Positions 18,634 through 27,457 of a stretch of DNA of 64,000 bases are shown piece by piece. Position 1 is the stretch's first letter, and every line of letters starts with the position of its first letter. Under the pieces are notes generated by a model. It had not been told where the DNA came from, did no database searches, and saw nothing but the letters and a program-made list of their open reading frames with translations. The position numbers and the translations under genes were made by a program. The stretch spans positions 20,213 to 84,212 of the forward strand of contig JBKJPX010000113.1 of NCBI GenBank assembly GCA_046594215.1, written 5' to 3'. This DNA is from Panacagrimonas sp046594215. GTDB lineage: Bacteria > Pseudomonadota > Gammaproteobacteria > Nevskiales > Nevskiaceae.

Positions 18634-21465
18634 ATGAACGACATGATCGAGATCCACTCCCCGCTCGGGTCGGGTCTCCTGCTCCGCCAGATGAGCGGCG
18701 AGGAAAGCCTGGGTCGGCTGTTCGAATACCGCGTGGAGCTGCAGAGCCCGAAAGGCGAACTGGACCCCGACGACCTGCTCGGCAAGAGCGTCACCATCAA
18801 GCTCGAACAGCCCGACGGCGGCGAGCGCTGCTTCAACGGGCACGTGGCACGCGTCGAGCAGACCGGTCACGACGGGCGGTACTTCACGTCGCACGCAGTG
18901 CTGCGCCCCTGGCTGTGGTTCCTCACGCGCCGCACCGACTGCCGCATCCACCAGGAACTCACGGTTCCCGAAATTCTCAAGCTCGTCTTCGACGAGTACG
19001 CTGACATCGCGGTGGTCGACTTCCGCCTGACGGGCGAGTACCGCAAGTGGGAATACTGCGTCCAATACCGCGAGAGCGACTTCAACTTCGTCAGCCGCCT
19101 GATGGAGCATGAAGGTATCTATTACTTCTTCGAGCACTCGGCGACGCAGCACAAGCTGGTGCTGGTCGATTCCTTCAACGCGCACAAGGACACGCCGGGC
19201 TTCGAGAAGGTGCCCTACTACGCCGAGGGTGAGCGGGCGCGATCGGGCGTGGAGTTCGTGCAGCAGTGGCGACATGCGCAGGAGATGCGCAGCGGCCAGT
19301 TCTCCACGCGCGACTACGATTTCAAGCTGCCCAGCAAGGCGGTGCAGGCGACCAAGCTGAATGCGTCGCCGCCCGGCCTGGCCGAGGTCGAGGTCTACGA
19401 CTATCCGGGCGGCTACATCGAATCGAATCATGGCGAGCACTACGCCGAGGTGCGGCTCGGCGAACTGCAGACTGGCCATGAGTCCTCGAGCGGGACCGGC
19501 AGTGTGCGCACGCTGTTTGCCGGATCGACGTTCGGTCTCACGCAGCACCCGACCGCGAAGCGCAACACCCAGTACCTCGTGACACGCACCACGATCCAGG
19601 CCTCGCTGGCACACCACGAGTCCGGCGGCGACCCGGCGAGCTTCGCCTGTTCGTTCTCCGTCGTCCCCGCGCGCCAGCAGTTCCGGCCGCGCCGCTCCAC
19701 GACCAAGCCGATCGTGCAGGGCCCGCAGACCGCCGTCATCGTCGGCGCCGACGGCGACGAGATCTACGTCGACAGCTTCGGCCGCGTGAAGGTGAAGTTT
19801 CACTGGGACCGCCACGAGCCCAAGGACAACAAGGAGGAAAACCGCTCCTGCTGGATCCGCGTGTCGCAGGCGATGGCCGGCAAGAACTGGGGCTTCGTGG
19901 CGATTCCGCGCGTCAAGCAGGAAGTGATCGTGGACTTCCTCGAGGGGGACCCGGACCAGCCCATCATCACGGGGCGCGTCTACAACGGCGAACAGATGCC
20001 GCCGTATGACCTGCCGGGCAACGCCACGCAAAGCGGCCTGAAGACGCGCTCCAGCAAGGGCGGTTCGCCGGCCAACTACAACGAAATCCGCTTCGAGGAC
20101 AAGAAGGGCTCGGAGCAGGTCTACATCCACGCGGAAAAGGACAAGAGCATCCACGTCGAGAACGACGACTCGACCTTCGTCGGTCACGACCAGAGCATCA
20201 CGGTCAGGAACGACCAGACCAGCACGGTCACGCGTGACCAGAAGCTGACGGTCACTCACGACCGCAGCGTGCATGTCGAGAACGACGAATCGCACCTGAT
20301 CGACAAGGTGCAGAAGATCAAGGTCGGCACCAACCGCTCGGTCGAGGTCGGCGGCAACCAGAACACCTCCGTGACCGGCGATCGCATCACCACGATCACC
20401 GGCAACGAGACCAGCACCACGGCCAAGGTCCGCCTCGACGTTACCGGCATGGACCACATCGCCAAGGTGACGGGCAACCAGAACATCGACGTCACCGGCA
20501 ATCTCGACTACAAGGCCAAGCGCATGGTGTTCGAGGCCGAGCACATCGAGCACATCGTCACCGGGGCCCACTCGCACAAGACGGAATCTCCAAACGGTCC
20601 CTACGAAATCTTCGCCAAGGAATTCACCGTTCAGAGCAGCACCAACGCGACGATTTTCGCGGCCGGGGACATCAACCAGATCTGCATGAAGAACAACGTC
20701 ACGACCATGGGCCCCTCGGAATCGAGCCTCATGTCCATGGCGACGTCGGTCAAGCTCGGCATGACGAGCGACACATTCCTCGGCGTGAAGATGTCGACGT
20801 CGGTGAGCCTCGAAAGCACGACGAGCATCAGCGCCTCGTCGACGCTGTCGCTCGGCGCCAAGCTCGACAGCTCGATCGGTCCCAGCCTCGCATTTCGCAC
20901 CATGCAGGCCTACCTGCCGCCAGGTGGCGCGGCCGCGGGAGGCGCCCTGCCGGGAGCCAAGGTGGGCGAGGCGCTCGTCGCAGGCGTGAAAGCCGCCAAG
21001 GCGCTTTCGGCGGTCAACCAGATCCTGCCCTTCATCGGTGTTCTGACCTCGATCGTCACGCCGATCGAGGACATCAACAAGAAGAAAGCAGACAAGGCGG
21101 AAGCGAAGTCCAAGGCGCTCGACGCGGCACGGCGAGCTTTCGACGCCGGGCATCCGGCGCTCGCACTGCGCATGTTCTGGCTCGCGGGCGGCAGTGCCCT
21201 GGTCGACACCCGGCTCGCCACGGGCTCGACCGACGCGTTGCCGGAATCGCTCAAACCACTGGTGGACTACGCGATCGACTCCGCGAGAATGACGCCGGGC
21301 GTGGCCGAGCAGGCCAAGGTCGTTGAAGCCGATCCTGCGGCACCGCAGCCGACGCCGGTGCCCGTCACCATGCCCGACCAGAAGCCACCCGCGAATGACG
21401 ACTACGTGATCGAGGACGACCCGGCGCCCGCGCCGCCTTCCGACGATTCCAAACCCACGCCCTGA
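18634..21465 (+). CDS. vgrG: T6SS spike protein VgrG with helical C-terminal extension (module B)
   Basis: 943 residues, same core as the first VgrG: gp27-like base (SGEESLGRLFEYRVEL, YCVQYRESDFNFVSRLMEHEGIYYF), OB-fold (VIVGADGDEIYVDSFGRVKVKFHWDR) and a needle with many short repeats (for example HVENDDST, ITVRNDQTSTV, SVEVGGNQN). From about 755 the tail differs: an Ala/Gly stretch, a hydrophobic helix near 785-815 (LPFIGVLTSIV), a charged Ala/Lys-rich helix about 815-835, then a domain with LRMFWLAGGSALVD and an acidic Pro/Asp-rich end. No known toxin fold is recognised. The tail may select the cognate adaptor and tip encoded next. The spike core is certain; the tail's role is unknown. Confidence 0.93.
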   Translation: MNDMIEIHSPLGSGLLLRQMSGEESLGRLFEYRVELQSPKGELDPDDLLGKSVTIKLEQPDGGERCFNGHVARVEQTGHDGRYFTSHAVLRPWLWFLTRRTDCRIHQELTVPEILKLVFDEYADIAVVDFRLTGEYRKWEYCVQYRESDFNFVSRLMEHEGIYYFFEHSATQHKLVLVDSFNAHKDTPGFEKVPYYAEGERARSGVEFVQQWRHAQEMRSGQFSTRDYDFKLPSKAVQATKLNASPPGLAEVEVYDYPGGYIESNHGEHYAEVRLGELQTGHESSSGTGSVRTLFAGSTFGLTQHPTAKRNTQYLVTRTTIQASLAHHESGGDPASFACSFSVVPARQQFRPRRSTTKPIVQGPQTAVIVGADGDEIYVDSFGRVKVKFHWDRHEPKDNKEENRSCWIRVSQAMAGKNWGFVAIPRVKQEVIVDFLEGDPDQPIITGRVYNGEQMPPYDLPGNATQSGLKTRSSKGGSPANYNEIRFEDKKGSEQVYIHAEKDKSIHVENDDSTFVGHDQSITVRNDQTSTVTRDQKLTVTHDRSVHVENDESHLIDKVQKIKVGTNRSVEVGGNQNTSVTGDRITTITGNETSTTAKVRLDVTGMDHIAKVTGNQNIDVTGNLDYKAKRMVFEAEHIEHIVTGAHSHKTESPNGPYEIFAKEFTVQSSTNATIFAAGDINQICMKNNVTTMGPSESSLMSMATSVKLGMTSDTFLGVKMSTSVSLESTTSISASSTLSLGAKLDSSIGPSLAFRTMQAYLPPGGAAAGGALPGAKVGEALVAGVKAAKALSAVNQILPFIGVLTSIVTPIEDINKKKADKAEAKSKALDAARRAFDAGHPALALRMFWLAGGSALVDTRLATGSTDALPESLKPLVDYAIDSARMTPGVAEQAKVVEADPAAPQPTPVPVTMPDQKPPANDDYVIEDDPAPAPPSDDSKPTP

Positions 21466-21488
21466 GAATCCCGGCCGGCCTCCCGACC

Positions 21489-24104
21489 ATGCACGTCATC
21501 AAGCCGCAAGCGATGGGTATCTGCTTCCGTCCGATGGAATACCGGAAGCGGTTCGGCCTGTGCGTGTCCGGTTATCTTCACGTGCCGTTCGCACAGGCAG
21601 CTGGCGGAACACTCTGGGGCGAGCAATCGATGTGGAATTTCCTCTCGACCGAGATGGCGGTTCCGCTGATCGACGAAGGCGTGGCCAAGCTCAGCTCGGA
21701 ATTCCTCGTGCACGGCCATGCCTACAGTCAGCCAGGGCATCCGAACGCGGTCGCGGTCCGCGCACGGCTTGGCGACACGCAGAAGATTCTGCTGGCCTTC
21801 GGCGATCGGCACTGGGACCGCGACCGACCCAGCGAGCCTTTGCCCTTCGAATGCATCGCGCTGGACTGGCGCCAGGCCTACGGCGGCCCCGACTACCCGG
21901 ACAACCCCGTCGGCAAGGGGCGCGTCCCGGTCGATGGCCGGCGACCGCTGCCCAACCTCGAGCTTCCGGACGATCGCCTGGTCGAGCCGCGCCAATCCGT
22001 CGCGCCGGCCGGTTTTGGTCCGCTCGAAGTCGTGCATCCGCAGCGCGCGTCGCTGCGCGGCACCTACGACGAAGCCTGGCTCAAGGACCATTCGCCAGGC
22101 TTCGCGCCGGATCTGAGCTGGAAACACTTCAACCTCGCGCCGCGCGACCAGTGGCTGGACGCCGTGCTGCAGGGAAACGAGCCCTACGAGCTCGAGCACC
22201 TGCATCCCACCCGCCCGATGATCGCGGGCACGCTGCCCGGCCTCAGAGTGCGCGTGTTTGCGCGGCGCAGACCCGCGGGCGCCCCCGGAAGCGCCGGCAA
22301 GCTGCGCGAAGTATCGATGCGGCTCACCACGGTCTGGTTCTTCCCCGCCGCGGAACGCATGGTGCTGGTCTTCCACGGCCTCGCCGAAACCACCGAAGAC
22401 GACGGCAGCGACATCGACCTGCTTCTGGGCGCCATCGATCGCCTGGGCGACGACAGCAAGCGCGATGACGCGCATTTCCTCGAGGTTCTGGCGAAGCGAT
22501 CGCACCCGGACACGGCGCAGTACGAGGTGCTCAACGACGAGGATCTCCTGCCGCCAGGCCTCGACACCTTCGACCCCTCCCGGGAAGCAGCCGAGGCCCT
22601 GATGCGGCCCGTCGGACTCAGGGAGGATGCTGCACACCGACGCGCGCAGGTCGACGTGTCGATGGCACGCGAAAAGATTCTCGCCAGCGGCGGGGATCCC
22701 GACGCAATGGGCGTGAAGCTCTTGCCGAAGCAAAAGCCGCCGACACCGTCCGAGCTGCCTGCCTACATGCGGCGTGCGCAGGAGGAAGAAGCCGCGCGCA
22801 AGTGGGCCACGCTGGAGAAGGCCGTCGGCGACCTCGAGCGCCTGCAGGCGCTGATCGCGAACAAGAAGGTCGATCCCGCGAGGCTCGTACCGCGAGGACC
22901 GCCGGCACTGCAGGCCGCCGCGCCGATGATCGCGACGATGGAGAGGGCACAGGCACGCGCCGGGGTCCCGTTCGACCGCGAGGCCGCCCTTGCCAAGTTC
23001 GACCAGCTCGAGATTGCCCGCAAGCGCAGCTATCTCCAGGGGGCGCACCTTCAGGCGCCGGCGTTCGCGCTCCAGGGTGCACTCGCGATGGAGCGGCGCG
23101 CCGAGGTCGAGTGGTTGCTGTCGCAGGGCCTGCGCGACTGGGCCTACTTCGATTTCACGGGCGCCGACTTGTCAAATCTCGACCTCCGCGGCGTCAACTT
23201 TTCCGGCGCCTGGCTGGAGAGCGCAAATCTTTCCGGCTCCAACCTTAGCCGCGCGCGGTTCACTGCCGCCGTACTGGCACACGCCAACTTCGCGGGCGTG
23301 ATTGCGGTGGGCGCGGACTTCGTCGGTGCCAACCTGGGTGGCGCGGATTTCGAGCGGGCCCTGCTCGACGGATCCGACCTGACCGGCGCCACGCTGATGC
23401 GCGCGCAACTGCACGCTACCGAAATGCGCGGCGTGATCCTGGATCAGGTCAACGTGCTCGAAACGAGCTGGAAGAAGTCGGAGTTGTCGCCGGCGTCGGC
23501 GGACGGCGTGGTGTTCCTGCAGCTCGATCTCAAAGGCAATCTGCTCTCCGGCGCTGAACTCAGAGGCTGCGCCTTCGTCGAGTGCGACCTGTCGGGCGTC
23601 GACCTGCAGCGGGCGAACCTGGCGGGAGCAAGCTTCACGACCTGCAACGCGGAGGGCGCGCGTTTCTCCGGCGCCGACCTCACGGGAGCGATCTTCGTCT
23701 CGGGGACGCGCCTCATGAAGACGGATTTCACGGGCGCGACGCTCAGGAACGCCAATCTCGGCGCCTGCGACGCCAGCGGATCCGGTTTCGCCAGGGCCGT
23801 GCTCGACGGCGCCAATCTCGCGGACGCGACGCTGGCCGACTGCGACCTGCGCGGCGCGCGCGCCGTCGGCGCACTGATGCGCAAGGCAGACCTGCGACGC
23901 ACGCGATTTGAGAACGCTGACCTGCGGGATGCCATCCTGCAGAAGGCCGACGTGCGCGGCGCGAACCTCACGGGCGCACAGTTCTTCGGCGCCGACCTGT
24001 CGCGCATGCGCCTGGACGGCGACGTCAAACTCGATGGCGCGGTCCTCGAGCGCGCGCGCACCTATCCGCGTCTGACGCCGGCGCAGCAGGAAGGGCGCGC
24101 CTGA
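21489..24104 (+). CDS. DUF2169 domain protein fused to C-terminal pentapeptide repeats (module B)
   Basis: 871 residues. DUF2169 over about 15-330 (MWNFLSTEMAVPLIDEG, QAYGGPDYPDNPVGKG, SLRGTYDEAWLKDHSPGF), a linker with charged helices (AREKILASGGDPDAMGVK matches the module A linker EKVREKGLDPDALGLK), then pentapeptide repeats from about 545 (FTGADLSNLDLRGVNF, ADLTGAIF, ANLTGAQFFGADL). The paralog in module A has the same architecture and almost the same length. No signal sequence. Likely the adaptor for this module's VgrG/tip pair. Four bases separate it from the next pentapeptide gene. Confidence 0.85.
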   Translation: MHVIKPQAMGICFRPMEYRKRFGLCVSGYLHVPFAQAAGGTLWGEQSMWNFLSTEMAVPLIDEGVAKLSSEFLVHGHAYSQPGHPNAVAVRARLGDTQKILLAFGDRHWDRDRPSEPLPFECIALDWRQAYGGPDYPDNPVGKGRVPVDGRRPLPNLELPDDRLVEPRQSVAPAGFGPLEVVHPQRASLRGTYDEAWLKDHSPGFAPDLSWKHFNLAPRDQWLDAVLQGNEPYELEHLHPTRPMIAGTLPGLRVRVFARRRPAGAPGSAGKLREVSMRLTTVWFFPAAERMVLVFHGLAETTEDDGSDIDLLLGAIDRLGDDSKRDDAHFLEVLAKRSHPDTAQYEVLNDEDLLPPGLDTFDPSREAAEALMRPVGLREDAAHRRAQVDVSMAREKILASGGDPDAMGVKLLPKQKPPTPSELPAYMRRAQEEEAARKWATLEKAVGDLERLQALIANKKVDPARLVPRGPPALQAAAPMIATMERAQARAGVPFDREAALAKFDQLEIARKRSYLQGAHLQAPAFALQGALAMERRAEVEWLLSQGLRDWAYFDFTGADLSNLDLRGVNFSGAWLESANLSGSNLSRARFTAAVLAHANFAGVIAVGADFVGANLGGADFERALLDGSDLTGATLMRAQLHATEMRGVILDQVNVLETSWKKSELSPASADGVVFLQLDLKGNLLSGAELRGCAFVECDLSGVDLQRANLAGASFTTCNAEGARFSGADLTGAIFVSGTRLMKTDFTGATLRNANLGACDASGSGFARAVLDGANLADATLADCDLRGARAVGALMRKADLRRTRFENADLRDAILQKADVRGANLTGAQFFGADLSRMRLDGDVKLDGAVLERARTYPRLTPAQQEGRA

Positions 24105-24108
24105 CCCC

Positions 24109-25161
24109 ATGGATACGGAGCTGCTCGCACTCGCGGTGACCTTGGGCGAAGTCCTGGTCGAAAAGGATTTCCGCAACGTGGCCCTGGACGGCAGCTATCT
24201 CGCCGGCGGCACCTTCAGCCGTTGCAACTTCGACGCGGTCGACCTTCATGCCGCGGACCTGCGCGAAGCCGTATTCGATGAGTGCAGCTTTCGCGGCGCG
24301 CTGATCACGAGCGCCAATCTGAGGCTGGCCGTGTTCGCCCGATGCGATTTCTCCAAGGCCAAGCTGCACGGCGGCAATCTGCACATGGCCAAGTTCAGCG
24401 ACTGCGTGCTCGACGACGTGCAGCTCACCGGATCCGAACTGTCGATGGCGATGTTCTCGCAGTGCCGCATGGATCGGATCGACATGAGCGGCTCCCGCCT
24501 CGATTCGGCCGTGTTCACCTCCTCGAGCCTGGTCGGCGCGAAAGCCGACGACACGAACTGGGCACATACGACCGTATACGAATGTGATCTCGCCGAACTC
24601 AGCTGGACCGGGGCACGCATGCAACGCGCGATGTTCGTGAAGGTCTCGCTGATGCGGCGGTCGTTCGACGGTCTGAAACTCGAGGGATGCCAGTTCTCCG
24701 CGGTGAAGCTCGCAGGGTCGACATTCCGCGGCGCGCAACTGCCGCAATGCAATTTTTCCGAGTCGGACATTTCCGACTGCGATTTCAGCGGGACCGATGC
24801 GCCGCTGGCGCTGTTCTGCGGCAGCACCGGGAGCGGCGTCATCTTCACGAAGGGGCGACTGCGCCAGGCGCTGTTCACGAACTGCCGCCTGCCCGGCGCA
24901 CGTTTCGACGGGGCGGATCTCTACCAGTGCCATTTCGGCGGCGCCGAGCTTGCGGGTGCGAATTTCGATGGATGCGAGCTCACGTACGCGGACTTCAGCC
25001 ACGCCAATCTGGAATCGGTCAGCGCCCAACGCGCGACCCTGTACCGGGCACGGCTGCACCGGGCGAAGACCGAGAACGCCAGGCTGTCCGACCGTTCACG
25101 TGCGCTGGAAACCGATCCGAAACTCGCACGCGCGGAAGACTGGAATGCGGCGGTCCACTGA
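24109..25161 (+). CDS. Pentapeptide-repeat protein (module B)
   Basis: 350 residues, nearly all pentapeptide repeats (NVALDGSYLAGGTFSRCNF, ADLREAVFDECSFRGALI, ADLYQCHFGGAELAGANF), with a charged C-terminal tail ending ALETDPKLARAEDWN that is recognisably shared with the module A copy (AIETDEALARAESW). It has the paralog's length within three residues. It follows the DUF2169 fusion by four bases and precedes DUF3540 by 31. No catalytic motif visible. Function unknown; DNA-mimic, structural rod or cargo are possibilities. Confidence 0.8.
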   Translation: MDTELLALAVTLGEVLVEKDFRNVALDGSYLAGGTFSRCNFDAVDLHAADLREAVFDECSFRGALITSANLRLAVFARCDFSKAKLHGGNLHMAKFSDCVLDDVQLTGSELSMAMFSQCRMDRIDMSGSRLDSAVFTSSSLVGAKADDTNWAHTTVYECDLAELSWTGARMQRAMFVKVSLMRRSFDGLKLEGCQFSAVKLAGSTFRGAQLPQCNFSESDISDCDFSGTDAPLALFCGSTGSGVIFTKGRLRQALFTNCRLPGARFDGADLYQCHFGGAELAGANFDGCELTYADFSHANLESVSAQRATLYRARLHRAKTENARLSDRSRALETDPKLARAEDWNAAVH

Positions 25162-25192
25162 CAACGTCAATGAAATCTGCGGAGACCCAGCG

Positions 25193-25873
25193 ATGAGCAA
25201 CCTGCCCGAAACCGCAGCACCCGCTGCACGGACGCCCGGCGCTGCGCGCCGACTTGCGCCCTCGCGACGCGCAAGGCCCATTCCGGCGTCGCAGTGCGTC
25301 GGCATCGTCACCGAAGCCGGGTCCTCCGGCTTCGTCGTGACCAGCGGTGATCTCGTGGCCAATGCAAGGCGCGCGGCGAGCTGCCTGCTCGAGCCGGCGC
25401 AGGGCGACAGCGTGGCCTGCCTGCAGGTCGCACCCGACGAGCTGTGGATCCTGGCGGTCCTGCGTCGCGAAGAGGGTGTGGACAATCTGCTGCGCTGCGA
25501 AGGCCCGACGCGGATCGAGATCGGCTCTGGTCCGCTGGTCGTGGCGGCAGACAGGATCCGGATGCAGGGCCGCGTGCTGGAGATGGACGTCGACCGCGCC
25601 GAACTCTGCGCCGACGAGGCACAGCTGCTGGGTCGTGAACTGCGCGTGATCGGTTCGGTGTTCAGGCTGGTGGGCAAGGCGCTCGACACGGTCTTCGACC
25701 GCGTGAGCCATTTCAGCAAGCATCACCTGCGGACCACCGAAGGCATCGACCGCGTTCAGTCCACGCACATCGAACTGCAGGCCGAACAGACGGTTCAGGT
25801 GGCGGGCAAGCACGCGCTGATCAACGGGGAAAAGCTCGTGAAGACCCGTGGCGGCCAGATCCATTTCGGCTGA
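25193..25873 (+). CDS. DUF3540 domain protein (module B)
   Basis: 226 residues, DUF3540. I chose ATG 25193; the upstream open frame overlaps the pentapeptide gene and has no family similarity. Segments ARRAASCLLEPAQGDSVAC and the end LINGEKLVKTRGGQIHFG align with the module A copy (ARRATSCLLQPEVGDCVAW, LTNGERLVKTRGAQIHLG). A basic Ala/Arg-rich N terminus precedes the conserved part. Probable spike-complex component, role inferred from its constant place between the pentapeptide and DUF4150 genes. Confidence 0.75.
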   Translation: MSNLPETAAPAARTPGAARRLAPSRRARPIPASQCVGIVTEAGSSGFVVTSGDLVANARRAASCLLEPAQGDSVACLQVAPDELWILAVLRREEGVDNLLRCEGPTRIEIGSGPLVVAADRIRMQGRVLEMDVDRAELCADEAQLLGRELRVIGSVFRLVGKALDTVFDRVSHFSKHHLRTTEGIDRVQSTHIELQAEQTVQVAGKHALINGEKLVKTRGGQIHFG

Positions 25874-25881
25874 GCAACCGC

Positions 25882-26283
25882 ATGTTCGCGAACTGCCAGA
25901 TGATGGGACAGGACATGGGTTTCCCCGATGTCTGCCTGACGCCGGCGCCGCCGGCACCGGCCCCGATTCCCATTCCCTACCCGAACGTCGCGATGGGCCC
26001 GATGGCGATCCCCAACGTTCCCAACATCCTGATCCTGGGCATGCCGGTACATAACCTCGGAACCACGATCCCGATGACCAACGGCGACAACGCGGGGCTG
26101 GCGACGGGCGTGGCCTCGGCCACGGTGATGGGCCCGAGCCGTCACCTGACGGGTGCTTTCACCGTCCTCTACGTCGGGATGCCCGCCACGCGCATGACCA
26201 GCATCTCCCTGCAGAACAGCACGAACTGTCCCGGCGCCCGGCTGATCCCGAGCCAGGCGCTCGTGATGATGCTGGCGCCGTGA
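25882..26283 (+). CDS. DUF4150 PAAR-like spike-tip protein (module B)
   Basis: 133 residues, DUF4150 PAAR-like family, stand-alone tip without a fused toxin. It carries FPDVCLTPAPPAPAP, IPIPYPNVAMGPMAIPNV and HLTGAFTVLYVGMPATRM. It begins eight bases after the DUF3540 stop, and its own stop overlaps the GTG of the small FHA gene. Function is expected to be capping or sharpening the module B VgrG trimer and linking cargo to it. Confidence 0.85.
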   Translation: MFANCQMMGQDMGFPDVCLTPAPPAPAPIPIPYPNVAMGPMAIPNVPNILILGMPVHNLGTTIPMTNGDNAGLATGVASATVMGPSRHLTGAFTVLYVGMPATRMTSISLQNSTNCPGARLIPSQALVMMLAP

Positions 26284-26654
26284 ATAACACCATGCCGGCA
26301 CTCGTCCTCGACGTCATCAACGCCAACGGCGAAGTGCCGAAGGCCCCGATACGCGCGACCATCGCAGCGGCCGGCGGAACCATCGGACGGGCCAGCACCA
26401 ACACGCTCGCCCTGCCCGATCCGCAGCGGACGGTATCGCGCGTACACGCGCAGATTTTGCCGCGACCGGGCGGCGTCTGCATCGTCTCGCGCAGTTCCAA
26501 CGGCCTGACCGTGGACGGCGTGGCAGTCGAATTCGGTGATGAGGTTCCGCTGGTTCACGGGAGCACCCTGGTCATCGGCAACTACACGATCAAGGCGTCC
26601 GTGAGCGCGCCGCCGCGCCGGGAAGGACCGGACGACACCACCGTCCGGGTCTGA
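26280..26654 (+). CDS. Small stand-alone FHA-domain protein
   Basis: 124 residues with one forkhead-associated domain, which binds phosphothreonine peptides: GGTIGRASTNTLALP, the SRVHAQI block, and NGLTVDGVAVEFGDEVPL as the loop and strands. The C-terminal tail reads DDTTVRV, itself a possible FHA target. The start could be GTG 26280 (overlapping the DUF4150 stop) or ATG 26292. T6SS loci use FHA proteins with Ser/Thr kinases for post-translational activation; no kinase is in this window. It is separate from and much shorter than TagH further downstream. Confidence 0.82.
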   Translation: MNNTMPALVLDVINANGEVPKAPIRATIAAAGGTIGRASTNTLALPDPQRTVSRVHAQILPRPGGVCIVSRSSNGLTVDGVAVEFGDEVPLVHGSTLVIGNYTIKASVSAPPRREGPDDTTVRV

Positions 26655-26683
26655 AAGCCCGGCGCGAATATCGGAGAACAGCG

Positions 26684-27340
26684 ATGAGCGGATCCAGCCC
26701 AGGCGTACTTGGTGTCGACACCCCGAGCGCGGATCGTCCCGGCGGCCCGACCAGCGCCGCGAACCTGCTGGCCGGCGCGGAGCGGACCGGGCCGGTAGGC
26801 ATGAACACGCCGACCACGCCGGCCGAGGAGCTCAAGGGCGGCGGCGTGGTGGACGCCCAGAAGATCCTCAACTTCGCGAGCACCAATAACGGTACCAAGG
26901 TCGGAAACGGCGAGTGCTTCGACCTGGTCGACAAGGCCCTGCGCGCGGCCGGCGCCAAGAGCGCGGCGGACTACGGGAAAGTGGCTGCCGACGCAAATTA
27001 TGTCTGGGGCAGCCCGGTGACGCTGGCCACTGTCCAGCCGGGCGACGTCATCCAGTTCAACAACTACGTCGCCACCACCGTGATCGATACGCCGAAGGCC
27101 ACGGACAGCACGCATGCCGATCGGCCCCACCACAGCGCGATCGTCAAGTCGGTCGACGGCAATGGCGTGATCACGGTCTGGGAGCAGAACGCGCCGGCGG
27201 GCGGCGAACCCGTGGGCAGCTGCGCGCTGGTCTTCCAGGACTCCAGCAAGAAAGAAGGCGACGAAAAGACCGGGTTCACGACGACGACCGTGACGGTCAC
27301 CGGAACCTTCAAGTTCTACAGACCACAACCAAGCAAGTGA
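26684..27340 (+). CDS. Putative T6SS effector, NlpC/P60- or CHAP-like amidase
   Basis: 218 residues, no signal peptide. After a low-complexity start (Pro/Thr/Ala-rich, residues 1-50) there is a papain-like core: catalytic-type Cys78 in GNGECFDLVDKAL, a GDVIQFNN segment, and His150 in HHSAIVKSVDGNGVITVWEQN, in the Cys-His order of NlpC/P60 and CHAP amidases. Such enzymes cleave peptidoglycan and are common T6SS antibacterial effectors (Tae type). It sits between a spike module and tagH, away from housekeeping genes. There is no obvious immunity gene beside it, which is unusual and needs explanation. It could instead be a cell-wall enzyme for T6SS assembly. Fold assignment is moderately sure; target and effector role are inference. 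Confidence 0.65.
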   Translation: MSGSSPGVLGVDTPSADRPGGPTSAANLLAGAERTGPVGMNTPTTPAEELKGGGVVDAQKILNFASTNNGTKVGNGECFDLVDKALRAAGAKSAADYGKVAADANYVWGSPVTLATVQPGDVIQFNNYVATTVIDTPKATDSTHADRPHHSAIVKSVDGNGVITVWEQNAPAGGEPVGSCALVFQDSSKKEGDEKTGFTTTTVTVTGTFKFYRPQPSK

Positions 27341-27399
27341 TGAGAAGCGCATCCCAGTCGCCGACGGAAGTCGAGAATAGAGGATCCCCAGCGCCTTAC

Positions 27400-27430
27400 G
27401 GAGGGAATGCATTGCCCGTAAACTCCCTCC
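27400..27430 (+). other. Inverted repeat between amidase-like gene and tagH
   Basis: GGAGGGA (27400-27406) and TCCCTCC (27424-27430) are complementary across a 17-base spacer that contains the palindrome AATGCATT. It lies in the 117-base gap before tagH. It could be a hairpin or operator; no T-tract follows. Confidence 0.3.
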
Positions 27431-27457
27431 ATTCCAAGGGTGCCCGGGAGGCATGAG

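Larger units (their letters stand above)
18634..26283 (+). other. T6SS spike module B (vgrG, DUF2169-PPR, PPR, DUF3540, DUF4150)
   Basis: Second, diverged copy of the five-gene arrangement at 10968-18526. Gene order, spacing and protein lengths are retained; the VgrG tails differ most. Confidence 0.85.

Noticed and set aside
18289..21153. 954-codon open frame on the minus strand across the second vgrG
   Set aside because: Covers a certain vgrG on the other strand and shows the Val/Asp/Arg-rich composition of a shadow frame.
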